This document shows, in pieces, positions 1 through 8,744 of a stretch of DNA of 64,000 bases. The notes below the pieces were generated by a model. That model was not told the origin of the DNA. It ran no database searches and saw only the letters and a program-made list of their open reading frames with translations. The position numbers and the translations under genes are program-made. Each line of letters opens with the position of its first letter. Position 1 is the first letter of the stretch. Origin of the DNA: DASQZT01 sp963728965 (GTDB lineage Bacteria > Acidobacteriota > Terriglobia > Bryobacterales > Bryobacteraceae); assembly GCA_963728965.1 (NCBI GenBank), contig CAVSMH010000010.1, forward strand, positions 294,882 to 358,881, in the 5' to 3' direction.

Positions 1-843
1 GTGCAGGGCGGAACCATGCAGCGATCGGGCGCGTTTTTCCAGAAAGCCCGCGAAATCGTCAAGAGCGGCGAGCTGGGCGACATTACCTTTTGCCGCACCT
101 TCCAGGCGGGCAGCGGCAAGAAAGAAGGCGAAGGCAACCCGCCCGATACGGAACCGCCGGCCGGGCTGGATTGGGACCTGTGGCTGGGCCCGGCGCAGAA
201 GCGCCCCTTCAACGCCAACCGCTGGGGCGTAGGCGACCGCTGGTCGACGTTCCGTTATTTCTGGGACTACGCCGGCGGCGCCATGACCGATTGGGGCGTG
301 CACCTGCTCGACATCGTGCAGTTCGCCTTCGATGAAGTCATGCCGGTCTCCCTATCGGCACAGGGGGGGAAGTTCTACGTGACGGACAACACCGAGACGC
401 CCGACACGATGATGGCCACGTACCACTATCCCGATTTCGTGGGCTCGTACGAAAGCCGGACGACAAACCCGTTCCCGCTGTACAACGACACGTACGGCAC
501 CGCGTTCCACGGCACGAAGGCCACCCTGATGGTGAACCGCGGCGGCTACGCCGTGTACCCGGCGGCCAAAGGCGGCGAAGTGAGGCAGGAGCACAACCGC
601 GAGCTGGCGGAAATGAACGTGCCGCACTGGAAGAACTTCCTGGAGTGCATCCGCACGCGGCAGAAGCCGATTTCCGAAATCGAGACGTGCGTGCGATCGA
701 GCGCCACCTGCATTCTGGCCAACCTGGCGCTGCGCCACTCGGTCGCGCTGGATTGGGACGACAAGGCGTTCACCGTGAAGCAGCACGACATCAAGCCGTT
801 TCTGAAAGCGAAGTACCGCGCGCCCTGGAAACTGGAGGTGTGA
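1..843 (+). CDS. Gfo/Idh/MocA family oxidoreductase, C-terminal part (5' end outside window)
   Basis: This is the C-terminal 280 residues of an NAD(P)-dependent sugar or inositol dehydrogenase of the Gfo/Idh/MocA family. The N-terminal Rossmann domain lies left of the window, so the GTG at position 1 is probably an internal codon. Visible features are the family's second-domain region with WDLWLGPA near residue 60, the WDYAGGAMTDWGVHLLDIVQ segment near residue 88 that carries the catalytic-side D and H, and the late NFLECIRTRQ segment. Acidobacteria usually carry many such exported paralogs. The substrate cannot be told from this fragment. The stop overlaps the start of the next gene (TGATG), suggesting co-transcription. 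Confidence 0.85.
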   Translation: MQGGTMQRSGAFFQKAREIVKSGELGDITFCRTFQAGSGKKEGEGNPPDTEPPAGLDWDLWLGPAQKRPFNANRWGVGDRWSTFRYFWDYAGGAMTDWGVHLLDIVQFAFDEVMPVSLSAQGGKFYVTDNTETPDTMMATYHYPDFVGSYESRTTNPFPLYNDTYGTAFHGTKATLMVNRGGYAVYPAAKGGEVRQEHNRELAEMNVPHWKNFLECIRTRQKPISEIETCVRSSATCILANLALRHSVALDWDDKAFTVKQHDIKPFLKAKYRAPWKLEV

Positions 844-1193
844 TGACCGCCGAGCAGGTGCGCCGCTACTGCCTGGCGCTGCCGCACACCACCGAAAGCA
901 GTCCGTTCGGACCGGACGACCTGGTCTTCAAAGTGGGCGGCAAGATGTACGCCGTGGTAGTGCTGATTCCGGCGCCGGTATTTCTGTCGTTCAAGTGCAC
1001 GCCCGAGGAATCGGCGGAGCTGGTGGAAATGCCAGGGATCATTCCGGCGCCCTACCTGGCGCGGTCCCACTGGGTGTCGCTGGAGCACGAGGACGCGCTG
1101 CCGGCGGCGGAGCTGAAGCGGCGCCTGCGGCGGTCCTACGAGCTGATTTTCGAGAAGCTGCCGAAGAAGACGCGGACGGCGCTGGCGCCGTAG
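843..1193 (+). CDS. MmcQ/YjbR family DNA-binding-like protein
   Basis: A 116-residue protein of the YjbR/MmcQ (CyaY-like fold) family. It begins with an xVRxYCLALPHTTES-type segment typical of the family, continues with DDLVFKVGGKMYAVV around residues 25-40 and ends with the common helix RRSYELIFEKLPKKTR. The ATG at 843 is chosen because it overlaps the preceding stop by one base and opens exactly at the family's usual N-terminus. Members are small cytoplasmic proteins of uncertain role, described as having a double-wing DNA-binding fold. The gene is translationally linked to the oxidoreductase upstream and converges on the gene at 1194 with no gap. Confidence 0.85.
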   Translation: MTAEQVRRYCLALPHTTESSPFGPDDLVFKVGGKMYAVVVLIPAPVFLSFKCTPEESAELVEMPGIIPAPYLARSHWVSLEHEDALPAAELKRRLRRSYELIFEKLPKKTRTALAP

Positions 1194-2417
1194 TCAGATC
1201 TTCAGGAACAGCTTGCGCTTGTACATCCAGTACAGCATCGCCCAGTACGCGGCCAGGACGGCGACGCCCATGAGGAACGGTTCGTGGCCGGTGCCCCAAA
1301 CCTGGAAGATGCCGCGGCCCAGGTTGATGCGCAGCGAGCTGACGATAAAACGCTCGAACAGGTGCGCCATCAGGTAGGCGGCGATGGAGTTCATGCCGAT
1401 CACCACGAGGGGGAAGGCCAGCTTCTTGTAACCCTTGGCGTCCACCACCCAGGAGAACGCGGCCAGGAACAGGAAACACAGGCCGCCCGAGAACAAAGTC
1501 CAGCTCGGCGTCCAGATGCGCTTCACAACCGGGCAGATGCCGGTGAAGTGGAGCAGCAGTCCGGCGGCAACGCCCGCCGCGCCCGCGATGAGGAAGCGCT
1601 TGAAGGGGATCTTGGGCGCGGCCGCGCGCAGCCACCGTCCCGCCGCGAGGCCGAGGATCATGGTGCCCAGGGTGGGGATGAAGCTGAGCGTGAGATAGCC
1701 GCCGCTGTTGTACACGAAGGGCTTCACGCGCGGGAACAGGTTGAGGAACCACTGGTCGAAGGCGTTGCCGAAGTTGGCGTTCTTGTTCCAGTGGGCGGCG
1801 AATCCGGTGAAGTGGTGCGACCAGTTGGCCGGCACGCCCACCGACTGCCAGTCAAAGCCCGCGCCCGCCGCCGGGTAGAGCGCCCACGCCAGCCAATACC
1901 CGAACAGGAGGGCGCCCAGTGCCCACCACTGCCATTTGGGCGGTTTGAACCCGAGCAGGAAGAGCAGCGGGTAACCCAGGCCGATCTGGGTGAGGGTATC
2001 TTCGAAGGTGAAGTAGGTCTGGGTGCTGTTCATGGAGCGCAGAAAGATTCCGAGGGCGATCAGCAGCAGCGAGCGCCACAACGCGTGGGCGAAGAGCTTG
2101 CCGGGGGTGCCTCCCTTGGCAATGCGGCTGGCGATGGAGTAGGGCAGCGCCACACCCACGAGAAATGAAAAGCCGGGCTGGATAGTGTCGTGCAGGGAAC
2201 AGCCGGCCCAATCGACATGGCTCTGGTTGTATCCCAGGAATTGCCAGAACGGGTTGCCGGGAAAGGCGCGCGCCACGGCGGAGAGCCTCAGCACTTCGGC
2301 CATCATGAGAAACATCACGAAGCCGCGGTAGGTGTCTACGGCGACGTTTCGCGGCAGCGGCTTGGGAAGGGGTGTGGATTCCCGCGCAACGGCGGATGCG
2401 GGTAATGTAGCTTGCAT
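1194..2417 (-). CDS. DUF5009 / HGSNAT-like multipass membrane acyltransferase family protein
   Basis: A 407-residue integral membrane protein. The N-terminal segment VAVDTYRGFVMFLMMAEVLR matches the DxxRG signature of the DUF5009/NagX family, related to heparan-alpha-glucosaminide N-acetyltransferase. Roughly ten hydrophobic segments follow, and a conserved loop contains HVDWAGCSLHDTIQPGFSF (residues about 80-100), the usual place of active-site histidine and acidic residues. The ATG at 2417 is preferred over an upstream in-frame extension because that extension is arginine-rich low-complexity shadow of the neighbouring gene. The start lies 20 bp after the alcohol dehydrogenase gene on the same strand, so the two probably form an operon. 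Sugar-acetylating activity is inferred from the family only. Confidence 0.8.
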   Translation of the reverse strand: MQATLPASAVARESTPLPKPLPRNVAVDTYRGFVMFLMMAEVLRLSAVARAFPGNPFWQFLGYNQSHVDWAGCSLHDTIQPGFSFLVGVALPYSIASRIAKGGTPGKLFAHALWRSLLLIALGIFLRSMNSTQTYFTFEDTLTQIGLGYPLLFLLGFKPPKWQWWALGALLFGYWLAWALYPAAGAGFDWQSVGVPANWSHHFTGFAAHWNKNANFGNAFDQWFLNLFPRVKPFVYNSGGYLTLSFIPTLGTMILGLAAGRWLRAAAPKIPFKRFLIAGAAGVAAGLLLHFTGICPVVKRIWTPSWTLFSGGLCFLFLAAFSWVVDAKGYKKLAFPLVVIGMNSIAAYLMAHLFERFIVSSLRINLGRGIFQVWGTGHEPFLMGVAVLAAYWAMLYWMYKRKLFLKI

Positions 2418-2437
2418 TGACAAACAGTATACGTCGC

Positions 2438-3409
2438 TTACACGACGATGACAGCGGCCCCGTTCACGGCATCGTGCTTCACGGCTTGGAGGGCCTGGTT
2501 GGCCTGGTCGAGGGGAAAGACGGTGACTTGGGGAGTGAGGCGGATTTCGGCGGCCAGGCGCAGGAAGTCGCGGGCATCGGCGCGGGTCATGTTGGCGACG
2601 CTGCGGATTTGCCGTTCGCCCCACAGGAGGCGGTCGTAATCGAATTCCGGAATGCGGTCCAGGTGAATGGCGTTGATGGCGACCACGCCGCCTTTGCGCA
2701 GGCTGGAGAGGGCCGCCACCACGACATCGCCGCTGGGCGCGAAGGTCACCGCGCGGTCGAGTGCGACGGGAGGCTTGTCGCGCTCGTCGCCGACCCATTT
2801 CGCGCCCAGCGATTCGGCCAGCCGCCGATGCGAAGCCCCGCGGGTGGACACGTACACGTCGCACTTCCAGGCGTGCAGAACGGCGATGGCGAGGTGCGCG
2901 GAAGCGCCGAAGCCGAACAGGCCGACGCGCTCACCGGGTTCCACGCCGGCCACGCGCAGGCTGCGGAAACCGATGATGCCGGCGCACAGCAGCGGGGCCG
3001 CGTGCAGGTCATCGAGCGCCTCGGGCAGCGGATGGACGAAGTCTTCGCGCGCGACGGCGTACGCGGCGTAACCGCCATCCACGTCGTAGCCGGTGAACAC
3101 GGGGGCGTCGCAGAGATTCTCGGCTCCGCGGCGGCAATGCGGGCAGGTGCCATCGGTGCCGCCGAGCCAGGAGACGCCGACGCGCGCGCCGGTACCCACA
3201 ACTTCACCCACGATCTGATGTCCGGGAATGACGGGCTGGCGGTGGGGGGGCAATTCCCCTTCGACGATATGCAGATCGGTCCGGCAAACGCCGCAGGCGC
3301 GCACGCGAAGGAGCACCTGTCCCGCGCCGGCCTGGGGAGCGGGCACGTCGCCGACATCGAGCGGATGCGTGGCGATGGGTCCGGATTCGCGCAGAGTGGC
3401 CGCCTGCAT
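2438..3409 (-). CDS. zinc-dependent alcohol dehydrogenase family protein
   Basis: A 323-residue medium-chain zinc alcohol dehydrogenase oxidising or reducing an alcohol/aldehyde with NAD(P). Seen are the catalytic zinc ligand region GVCRTDLH, the GHQIVGEV motif, and the nucleotide-binding GLFGFGASAH near residue 170. The structural zinc loop reads TDGTCPHCRRGAENLC, so only three of the usual four cysteines are present and the first is Asp. The ATG at 3409 has a good Shine-Dalgarno (GAGGAG) and starts the normal N-terminus MQAATL; a 12-residue upstream extension is rejected. It is first of a likely two-gene unit with the DUF5009 protein. Confidence 0.88.
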   Translation of the reverse strand: MQAATLRESGPIATHPLDVGDVPAPQAGAGQVLLRVRACGVCRTDLHIVEGELPPHRQPVIPGHQIVGEVVGTGARVGVSWLGGTDGTCPHCRRGAENLCDAPVFTGYDVDGGYAAYAVAREDFVHPLPEALDDLHAAPLLCAGIIGFRSLRVAGVEPGERVGLFGFGASAHLAIAVLHAWKCDVYVSTRGASHRRLAESLGAKWVGDERDKPPVALDRAVTFAPSGDVVVAALSSLRKGGVVAINAIHLDRIPEFDYDRLLWGERQIRSVANMTRADARDFLRLAAEIRLTPQVTVFPLDQANQALQAVKHDAVNGAAVIVV

Positions 3410-3523
3410 CGGATACTCCTCACCTCCACTGTACCCGAGACGCACTGGACCCGAGACAGCCGGCGCCGATTCGGGCGCGCTGGCCGGCGCCCGCCAACTA
3501 GGGTATTCTTGTTCCTATCGAAA

Positions 3524-4999
3524 ATGTCCCGAAACTTACTCTCGCTTGCTGCTTTGCTGTGTTTTGGGGCTGCCCACATGCGGGCGGATGAAAAATCGCT
3601 GAATCCGCGGGTCCAGAAAGTCGTGGCGGAGGTCTCCGAAGAGCGGATTCGCGCGATCCTCGAAAAGCTGGTCAGCTTCGGTACGCGCAACACGATGTCC
3701 AATCAGGACGATCCGGCGCGGGGGATCGGCGCCGCGCGGCAATGGATCCTAAGTGAGCTGAAAAGCTACAGCCCGCGCCTCGAAGTCCGGTTCGACAAGT
3801 ACCGCGTGAAGAAACAGGGGCAGCGCATTTTCAAGGACGTGGATCTGTACAACGTAGTGGCGGTGCTGCCGGGCAAGCGATATCCCGAGACGCAGGTTTT
3901 CCTGAGCGCGCATTACGACTCGCTGAACCTGGGGACGCGGCCGGGCGGGGCGCCCGCCGGTCCGGGAACCGACGGCGCGGCGGCGGGGGCAGGCCAGCGG
4001 GGACCGCGCCGCGCCCCGCTGACGCCCGAGCAGCAGGAAAAGAACGCGGAACTGCCCGCGCCCGGCGCCTGCGACGACGGCAGCGGCATGGCCGCGGTGA
4101 TGGAACTGGCGCGGGTGATGAGCCAGTACGAATTCGACAAGACGCTGGTGTTCGTGGCCTTCGCCGGCGAAGAGCAGGGGCTGATCGGAGCGTCGCTGCT
4201 GGCGGCCCGGTCGCACGGGGAAAAGCAGGCGATCGAAGCGGTGCTGAACAACGACATCATCGGCACCGACACGGCGGGCAACGGGCGGGTGGGCAACCAA
4301 TCGGTGAACGTATACAGCGACGAGACCGCCGATTCTCCCTCGCAGCAGCTTTCGCGCTACGTGCGCGAGATCGGCCAGCGATACATTCCCGCCATGCGAG
4401 TGGATACGATTTTCATGCAGGATCGCCTGGGCCGCGGCGGCGACCACACCCCGTTCCAGTGGGAGGGCTACGCCGCCGTGCGCATCTCGACGCCCAACGA
4501 GATCTACGCCAACCAGCACCATGCCACCGACACGCTGGAGAACATGTCGGTGCCATATACGACCAAGGTCGCGCGGATCAACGCGGCGGTGGCGGCGAGC
4601 CTGGCGCTGGCGCCCAAGGCTCCGGTGGTGATGCGCGAACCGCGGCCCGGCGGCCGGGGGGCGGCGCCTGACGGCACCGGCGCGGCGCCCGTGGCCGGCG
4701 GACGGCGTCCCGGCCCGATGATCGCGCGCGGCCAGGGGTACGACGCGGTGCTTCAGTGGCGGGTGAGCGGACCGGACGATGGTATTAAAGGTTACGCGGT
4801 GATGATCCGCCCCACCACCGCGGCCTATTGGGAGCAGGAGGTCTACGTCGGCAAGGTCACCCAGTTCACGCTGAAAGACGTGTCGATCGACGAAGCCAAA
4901 TTCGGGGTCAAGGCCATTGGGACGGACGGATCGGAAAGCCTGGTGACGCCGTACGTCTATCCCCCGCGGCAGAAGACCGAAATTCAGACGGAGCAGTAG
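3524..4999 (+). CDS. exported M28 family zinc peptidase
   Basis: A 491-residue secreted aminopeptidase-like M28 metallopeptidase. A signal peptide (MSRNLLSLAALLCFGAAHMRA) is followed by the catalytic domain with the two-zinc ligands in order: H130 in SAHYDS, D184 in ACDDGSG, E216-E217 in AGEEQG, Asp in NNDIIGTD, and His in NQHHATDT. A Gly/Ala/Pro-rich insertion of about 45 residues lies between the first two ligand motifs. The C-terminal ~110 residues look like an Ig/fibronectin-type beta domain. The ATG at 3524 is selected because the long upstream in-frame extension is antisense to the dehydrogenase gene. It probably degrades peptides outside the inner membrane. Confidence 0.9.
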   Translation: MSRNLLSLAALLCFGAAHMRADEKSLNPRVQKVVAEVSEERIRAILEKLVSFGTRNTMSNQDDPARGIGAARQWILSELKSYSPRLEVRFDKYRVKKQGQRIFKDVDLYNVVAVLPGKRYPETQVFLSAHYDSLNLGTRPGGAPAGPGTDGAAAGAGQRGPRRAPLTPEQQEKNAELPAPGACDDGSGMAAVMELARVMSQYEFDKTLVFVAFAGEEQGLIGASLLAARSHGEKQAIEAVLNNDIIGTDTAGNGRVGNQSVNVYSDETADSPSQQLSRYVREIGQRYIPAMRVDTIFMQDRLGRGGDHTPFQWEGYAAVRISTPNEIYANQHHATDTLENMSVPYTTKVARINAAVAASLALAPKAPVVMREPRPGGRGAAPDGTGAAPVAGGRRPGPMIARGQGYDAVLQWRVSGPDDGIKGYAVMIRPTTAAYWEQEVYVGKVTQFTLKDVSIDEAKFGVKAIGTDGSESLVTPYVYPPRQKTEIQTEQ

Positions 5000-5020
5000 C
5001 CGTGGCTGCGGCCGGCCGGT

Positions 5021-6928
5021 TCACGAGACGTGAATGCTGGGGCGCCTCTGCGGATCGGGAATGGCCTTGCGCAGGACCTCGCGCGTGATGGGCGCCACGT
5101 CGCCCTCGCCCAGGAACATGAACCGGAAGATGTAGCCGATGGGGTTGCCCTCGGTCCATCCGAAGTAGGCGTGCGCCAGGCGGCCGGTGAAGTTGCTGAT
5201 CTCGATCAGAATAGCGGCGATGGCATTGGGGATGGCCGGGCTGGTGGTGCGCAGGATGCTGTGGCGGCCCAGGCGAAAGCCGCGCACCAGCACCTCGCCC
5301 GAAAAATCGGAGGCATCGCCGGGCTCCACTTCGAGGAAGATGAGCTGTTCGCCGGCGGACAGATGATGGGAGCGGCGGATTTCGCGGTCCTTTTGGTCGT
5401 ACTCCTCCAGGGCTTCCCCGCGCGACCGATGGGCGATCACGCGGATGATCCGGTCGCGATCGCTTTTGACTATGCGGACCGCGTCCTCATCGAGCACGAC
5501 GCGGCCGATGCGGAGCTCGGTCGCGCGCAAAGCCCGCGAGACCAGCGAACCGACGATGGTCAGAGCGATGAAGAACGAAGCGATGCGAATGCCCTCCGGC
5601 CGCTCGATGACGTTGGCGACGGTGGTATACGCGAACAGCGCCGAGATCCCGATGAAGGGGATGCGCAGCCACGAGCGCCATAACGCCGCGGTGACGGCGA
5701 TGGAGGCGGAGCTCATCAGGACCAACACGCCAGTGGCATAGGCGCCGCCCTGCGCGTCCACATCGGCATGGAACAGCAAGGTGACGGCGAAGGCGATGGA
5801 GGTGAAAACGATGACCAGCGGCCGCGAGGCGCGCGCCCACTCGGGCGCCATGCCGTAGCCCGGAAGGTAGCGCGGGACGAGGTTGAGGAGGCCCGCCATG
5901 GCGGACGCGCCGGCGAACGCGAGGATGAGGATGGTGCTGATATCGTAGACCGTGCCGAAGCCTTCGCCCAGTTGGCGGTGGGCCAGGAACGCGAGTGCCC
6001 GCCCGTTGGCCTGGCCGCCACGCTCGAACTCCTGCGGGGCGATCAGCACGGTGGTGATCACGCTGCTGCCGAGGAGGAATCCGCTCATGATGAGGGCTGC
6101 GGTCATGAGCAGTTTGCGGGTGTTGCGGATGCGCCGGGGGAGGTCGCCCTCGATGAGGGGCATCACCGCCACTCCGGTTTCGAAGCCGGACAGGCCCAGC
6201 GCCAGCTTGGGAAAGACGAGCATGGCCGCGGCGACCATTCCGGCAACGCTGCCGTGCACCTGGAAGAGATGCTCGTGCCAGCGGTGCAGGACATCGGGAT
6301 GCGAGGCAACCGCGTAGAACCCGACCGCGATCACCACCAGGTTCAAAGCAAGATAGGTAGTGACGAGCAGCACGGCGACGCCGATGGCCTCGCGGAAACC
6401 GAGCAGGAAAATGCCTCCGAGGAGTCCCAGCAGCGCCAGGGTCACGCCCACCTGGTGATGCATCCAGGCGGGGAAAAACGGGTTTTCGACGACGTGCGCG
6501 GTGGCATCGGCGGCCGACAGGGTCATGGTGATGGTGAAGTCCGTGGCGGCGAATCCCAGCAGGCAGAGGACCAGGAGTTTGCCGGTCCAGCCGGGGAACA
6601 GCGAGGCGAGCATGGAGATGCTGCCCTGGCCCTCCGGGCTTTGCCGGGCGACCAGGCCGTACACCGGCAGGGCGCCCAACAGGGTGACCAGCACCAGCAC
6701 GAGGGTGGCAACCGGGGAAAGGAACCCAGCCGCGAGGAAGGCGATTCCGGGCTGATATCCCAAGGTGGAAAAGTAATCCACGCCGGTGAGACACATGACC
6801 TGCCACCACCGATGGGTGCGGGTATGGGTTTGGGCGGCGTGCGGTCCGGAGGGGGCTTTCAATTCGCTCAGCAGCCACTCGTAGACGGCGGTGAACGGCC
6901 CGCTGGCGGCTTTTTCCGTGGCCGGCAC
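5021..6928 (-). CDS. APC family amino acid/cation permease
   Basis: A 635-residue transporter of the amino acid-polyamine-organocation superfamily. The first membrane segment contains GVDYFSTLGYQPGIAF, the family's helix-breaking region, and about twelve hydrophobic segments follow to residue ~480. The last ~155 residues form a hydrophilic cytoplasmic domain (SDRDRIIRVIAHRSRGEA onward). The start is GTG at 6928 with only a weak ribosome binding site, so the exact N-terminus is uncertain by some 20 residues. The substrate is not predictable from sequence. It is transcribed divergently from the sigma factor gene at 7042. Confidence 0.82.
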   Translation of the reverse strand: MPATEKAASGPFTAVYEWLLSELKAPSGPHAAQTHTRTHRWWQVMCLTGVDYFSTLGYQPGIAFLAAGFLSPVATLVLVLVTLLGALPVYGLVARQSPEGQGSISMLASLFPGWTGKLLVLCLLGFAATDFTITMTLSAADATAHVVENPFFPAWMHHQVGVTLALLGLLGGIFLLGFREAIGVAVLLVTTYLALNLVVIAVGFYAVASHPDVLHRWHEHLFQVHGSVAGMVAAAMLVFPKLALGLSGFETGVAVMPLIEGDLPRRIRNTRKLLMTAALIMSGFLLGSSVITTVLIAPQEFERGGQANGRALAFLAHRQLGEGFGTVYDISTILILAFAGASAMAGLLNLVPRYLPGYGMAPEWARASRPLVIVFTSIAFAVTLLFHADVDAQGGAYATGVLVLMSSASIAVTAALWRSWLRIPFIGISALFAYTTVANVIERPEGIRIASFFIALTIVGSLVSRALRATELRIGRVVLDEDAVRIVKSDRDRIIRVIAHRSRGEALEEYDQKDREIRRSHHLSAGEQLIFLEVEPGDASDFSGEVLVRGFRLGRHSILRTTSPAIPNAIAAILIEISNFTGRLAHAYFGWTEGNPIGYIFRFMFLGEGDVAPITREVLRKAIPDPQRRPSIHVS

Positions 6929-7028
6929 CTAGGGGTTCACCAGCATTTTTCAATCGTACCGCGCGCCTCGCTGGGCGGGAGGGGGGACCTTGGGTCAGGC
7001 GGTGGGGTCTTTTCCGCACCGCCATTCG

Positions 7029-7034
7029 TATAAC
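7029..7034 (+). promoter_or_regulatory. possible -10 element just before the ECF sigma gene
   Basis: TATAAC lies only seven bases before the ATG at 7042, and no Shine-Dalgarno precedes that ATG. If this is the -10 box, the transcript would be leaderless or nearly so. No convincing -35 partner is visible at the usual distance, so this is a weak call. Confidence 0.25.
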
Positions 7035-7041
7035 AATCACA

Positions 7042-7632
7042 ATGGCGGCGACGACGTTGTTCTTCGCAGTGGAAACGGCTGACGATCGCCGGGCACTCGT
7101 GCGCGGGTTGCGACGGCGGGATCCCGCGTTGCTCGACAGCCTGATCGAACAGTACCAATACCGGCTGTATCGCTACCTGCTTTACCTGACGGGCAGCCAG
7201 GAGACCGCCGAGGACCTGTTTCAGGAGACGTGGATCCGGGTGCTCGACCGGGGCCACCAGTACGATGGCCGGGCGCGTTTCGAAACCTGGCTGTTCACCA
7301 TCGCGCGGCACCTGGTGCTCGACCTGCACCGGCGGAAGACGCCGCAGAGCCTGGAGGCGCTGAGCGAGGGGGAATCGAAGCCGGTCGAGTTCCCGGCCTC
7401 GGACGCGTCGCCGCTCGACCTCTTTACCCGCCAGGAGGAGCAGGCCAACCTGCGCGCTTCGGTGGGCCGGTTGCCGGCGGTGTTCCGGGAGGTGCTGCTG
7501 CTGCGCTTCCAGGAGGAGATGGCGCTCGAAGAGATTACCGGGGTGGTGGGCGTGCCGCTTTCCACGGTGAAGTCGCGGTTGTACCGGGGGCTGGATGCGC
7601 TGCGCAAGCTGATGGAAGGGAGGGAGTCGTGA
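7042..7632 (+). CDS. RNA polymerase ECF-type sigma factor
   Basis: A 196-residue extracytoplasmic-function sigma factor. Region 2 is visible at about residues 30-95 (LIEQYQYRLYRYLLYLTGSQ, AEDLFQETWIRVL, FETWLFTIARHLVLD), an acidic linker follows, and region 4 occupies about residues 135-190 with LPAVFREVLLLRF and the helix-turn-helix LEEITGVVGVPLSTVKSRLYRG. The gene is followed with a three-base overlap by a zinc-type anti-sigma gene, the usual arrangement. It would direct transcription of a stress or envelope regulon and may autoregulate this cluster. Confidence 0.93.
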   Translation: MAATTLFFAVETADDRRALVRGLRRRDPALLDSLIEQYQYRLYRYLLYLTGSQETAEDLFQETWIRVLDRGHQYDGRARFETWLFTIARHLVLDLHRRKTPQSLEALSEGESKPVEFPASDASPLDLFTRQEEQANLRASVGRLPAVFREVLLLRFQEEMALEEITGVVGVPLSTVKSRLYRGLDALRKLMEGRES

Positions 7633-8102
7633 GCGAGGATGTGCACCAGGCGGCGCGGGAGCGAATCGACCGGGAGCACGTGGAAGGTCTTTCCGCCGGC
7701 GAGCGGGAAGGGCTCGAAGCGCACCTGGAAGCGTGCGCCGAGTGCGCGCGGCTGGCGGCGGCCACGCGGCAGGCGATCGGTTCGCTGCGCTCCATCGCGG
7801 TTCCGATGCCGCCCGCGCTGGCTGCGCGGACCCAGTTGCGGGTATACCTGCGCAGCCGGGAAATGCGCGACCGCCGGCACGGGTGGGCGGTGTGGATGGC
7901 GTTCGGGATTTCGTGGGCGCTGGGACTGGGCAGCGCCCCCTATGTGTGGCGGGCCTTCCGGTGGTTGGGGGGCCAGGCGGGGCTTCCGGATCCGCTGTGG
8001 AAGATGGGTTTTGCCCTGTGGTGGGCGGTGCCGGCGCTGCTGGCGGTCGCCTTCCTGCTGATTGACCGATGGACCGACAAGAGGACTTTCTATGTCAAGT
8101 GA
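7629..8102 (+). CDS. membrane-anchored zinc-finger anti-sigma factor
   Basis: A 157-residue protein with GTG start at 7629 overlapping the sigma factor stop. The N-terminus carries a HxxxCxxC zinc site in HLEACAECARL (residues about 36-46), the hallmark of ZAS-type anti-sigma factors that hold an ECF sigma. Two hydrophobic segments at about residues 88-108 and 132-150 would place it in the inner membrane. Gene order and overlap strongly support that it regulates the sigma factor upstream. A long in-frame extension inside the sigma gene is rejected. The last 11 bases overlap the next gene. Confidence 0.85.
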   Translation: MSEDVHQAARERIDREHVEGLSAGEREGLEAHLEACAECARLAAATRQAIGSLRSIAVPMPPALAARTQLRVYLRSREMRDRRHGWAVWMAFGISWALGLGSAPYVWRAFRWLGGQAGLPDPLWKMGFALWWAVPALLAVAFLLIDRWTDKRTFYVK

Positions 8103-8703
8103 ATCTTTCAGCGAACGAATGCGGCTGATCCGCTTTCGGATGAAGCGGGAGAAGTCCCGGTTCTCGGACGAGATCCGGCTCGTCCCGCGGCAACTGATGT
8201 GGACCGTGCTGGCGCTGTACGCCATCGCGGTGGTAGTGGCGGTCGCGACGGATCGCATGCGCCTGTGGGAGAACGGCGAGTTGTGGCCGCCGGGCTACAG
8301 CATCGAGGAAGCCTCGCTGGCGGTTGCCGGGGCGGTAACGGCCGCTGCCATTCCCATCGCCTGCGTCCTGTTTCTGATCGGCTATATCAACCAGGACGCG
8401 AAGCGGCGGGGGATGAACTCCGGGCTGTGGACCCTGCTGGTGATCATGCTGCTGCCAGCGTGGGTGTTTACGGGTTTCATCATTTACTTTCTGGTCCGCG
8501 AACCGCTGCCCTATCACTGCACCCAGTGCGGGGCCATGGTGAGCGCGCGGTTTAACTATTGCCCGACGTGCCGATGCAATCTACGCCCGACGTGCCAGCA
8601 GTGCAAGCGCGAGATCAGCGACCGCGACCACTTTTGCCCGTATTGCGGCGCGGAGGTGGTGCCGGTTGGGGAGCCCGTTTCCTCCGGGCCGCTGGTCCGC
8701 TGA
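8092..8703 (+). CDS. membrane protein with C-terminal double zinc ribbon
   Basis: A 203-residue protein whose ATG (8092) lies inside the end of the anti-sigma gene. After a charged N-terminus there are three hydrophobic segments (about residues 36-54, 76-98 and 111-134). The C-terminus carries paired CxxC knuckles: CTQCG, CPTC, CQQC and CPYC, which would form one double or two single zinc ribbons on the cytoplasmic side. It was not recognised as a named family beyond zinc-ribbon membrane proteins. Its tight overlap with sigma/anti-sigma suggests it is part of the same signalling unit. Confidence 0.75.
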   Translation: MSSESFSERMRLIRFRMKREKSRFSDEIRLVPRQLMWTVLALYAIAVVVAVATDRMRLWENGELWPPGYSIEEASLAVAGAVTAAAIPIACVLFLIGYINQDAKRRGMNSGLWTLLVIMLLPAWVFTGFIIYFLVREPLPYHCTQCGAMVSARFNYCPTCRCNLRPTCQQCKREISDRDHFCPYCGAEVVPVGEPVSSGPLVR

Positions 8704-8744
8704 CGGTGCCTGGCGGAGGGGGGCGCGCGGCGGGGGCGGTTCGC

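Noticed and set aside
2417..3523. N-terminal extension of the M28 peptidase frame by 369 codons
   Set aside because: It is antisense to the alcohol dehydrogenase gene; the ATG at 3524 begins a good signal peptide.
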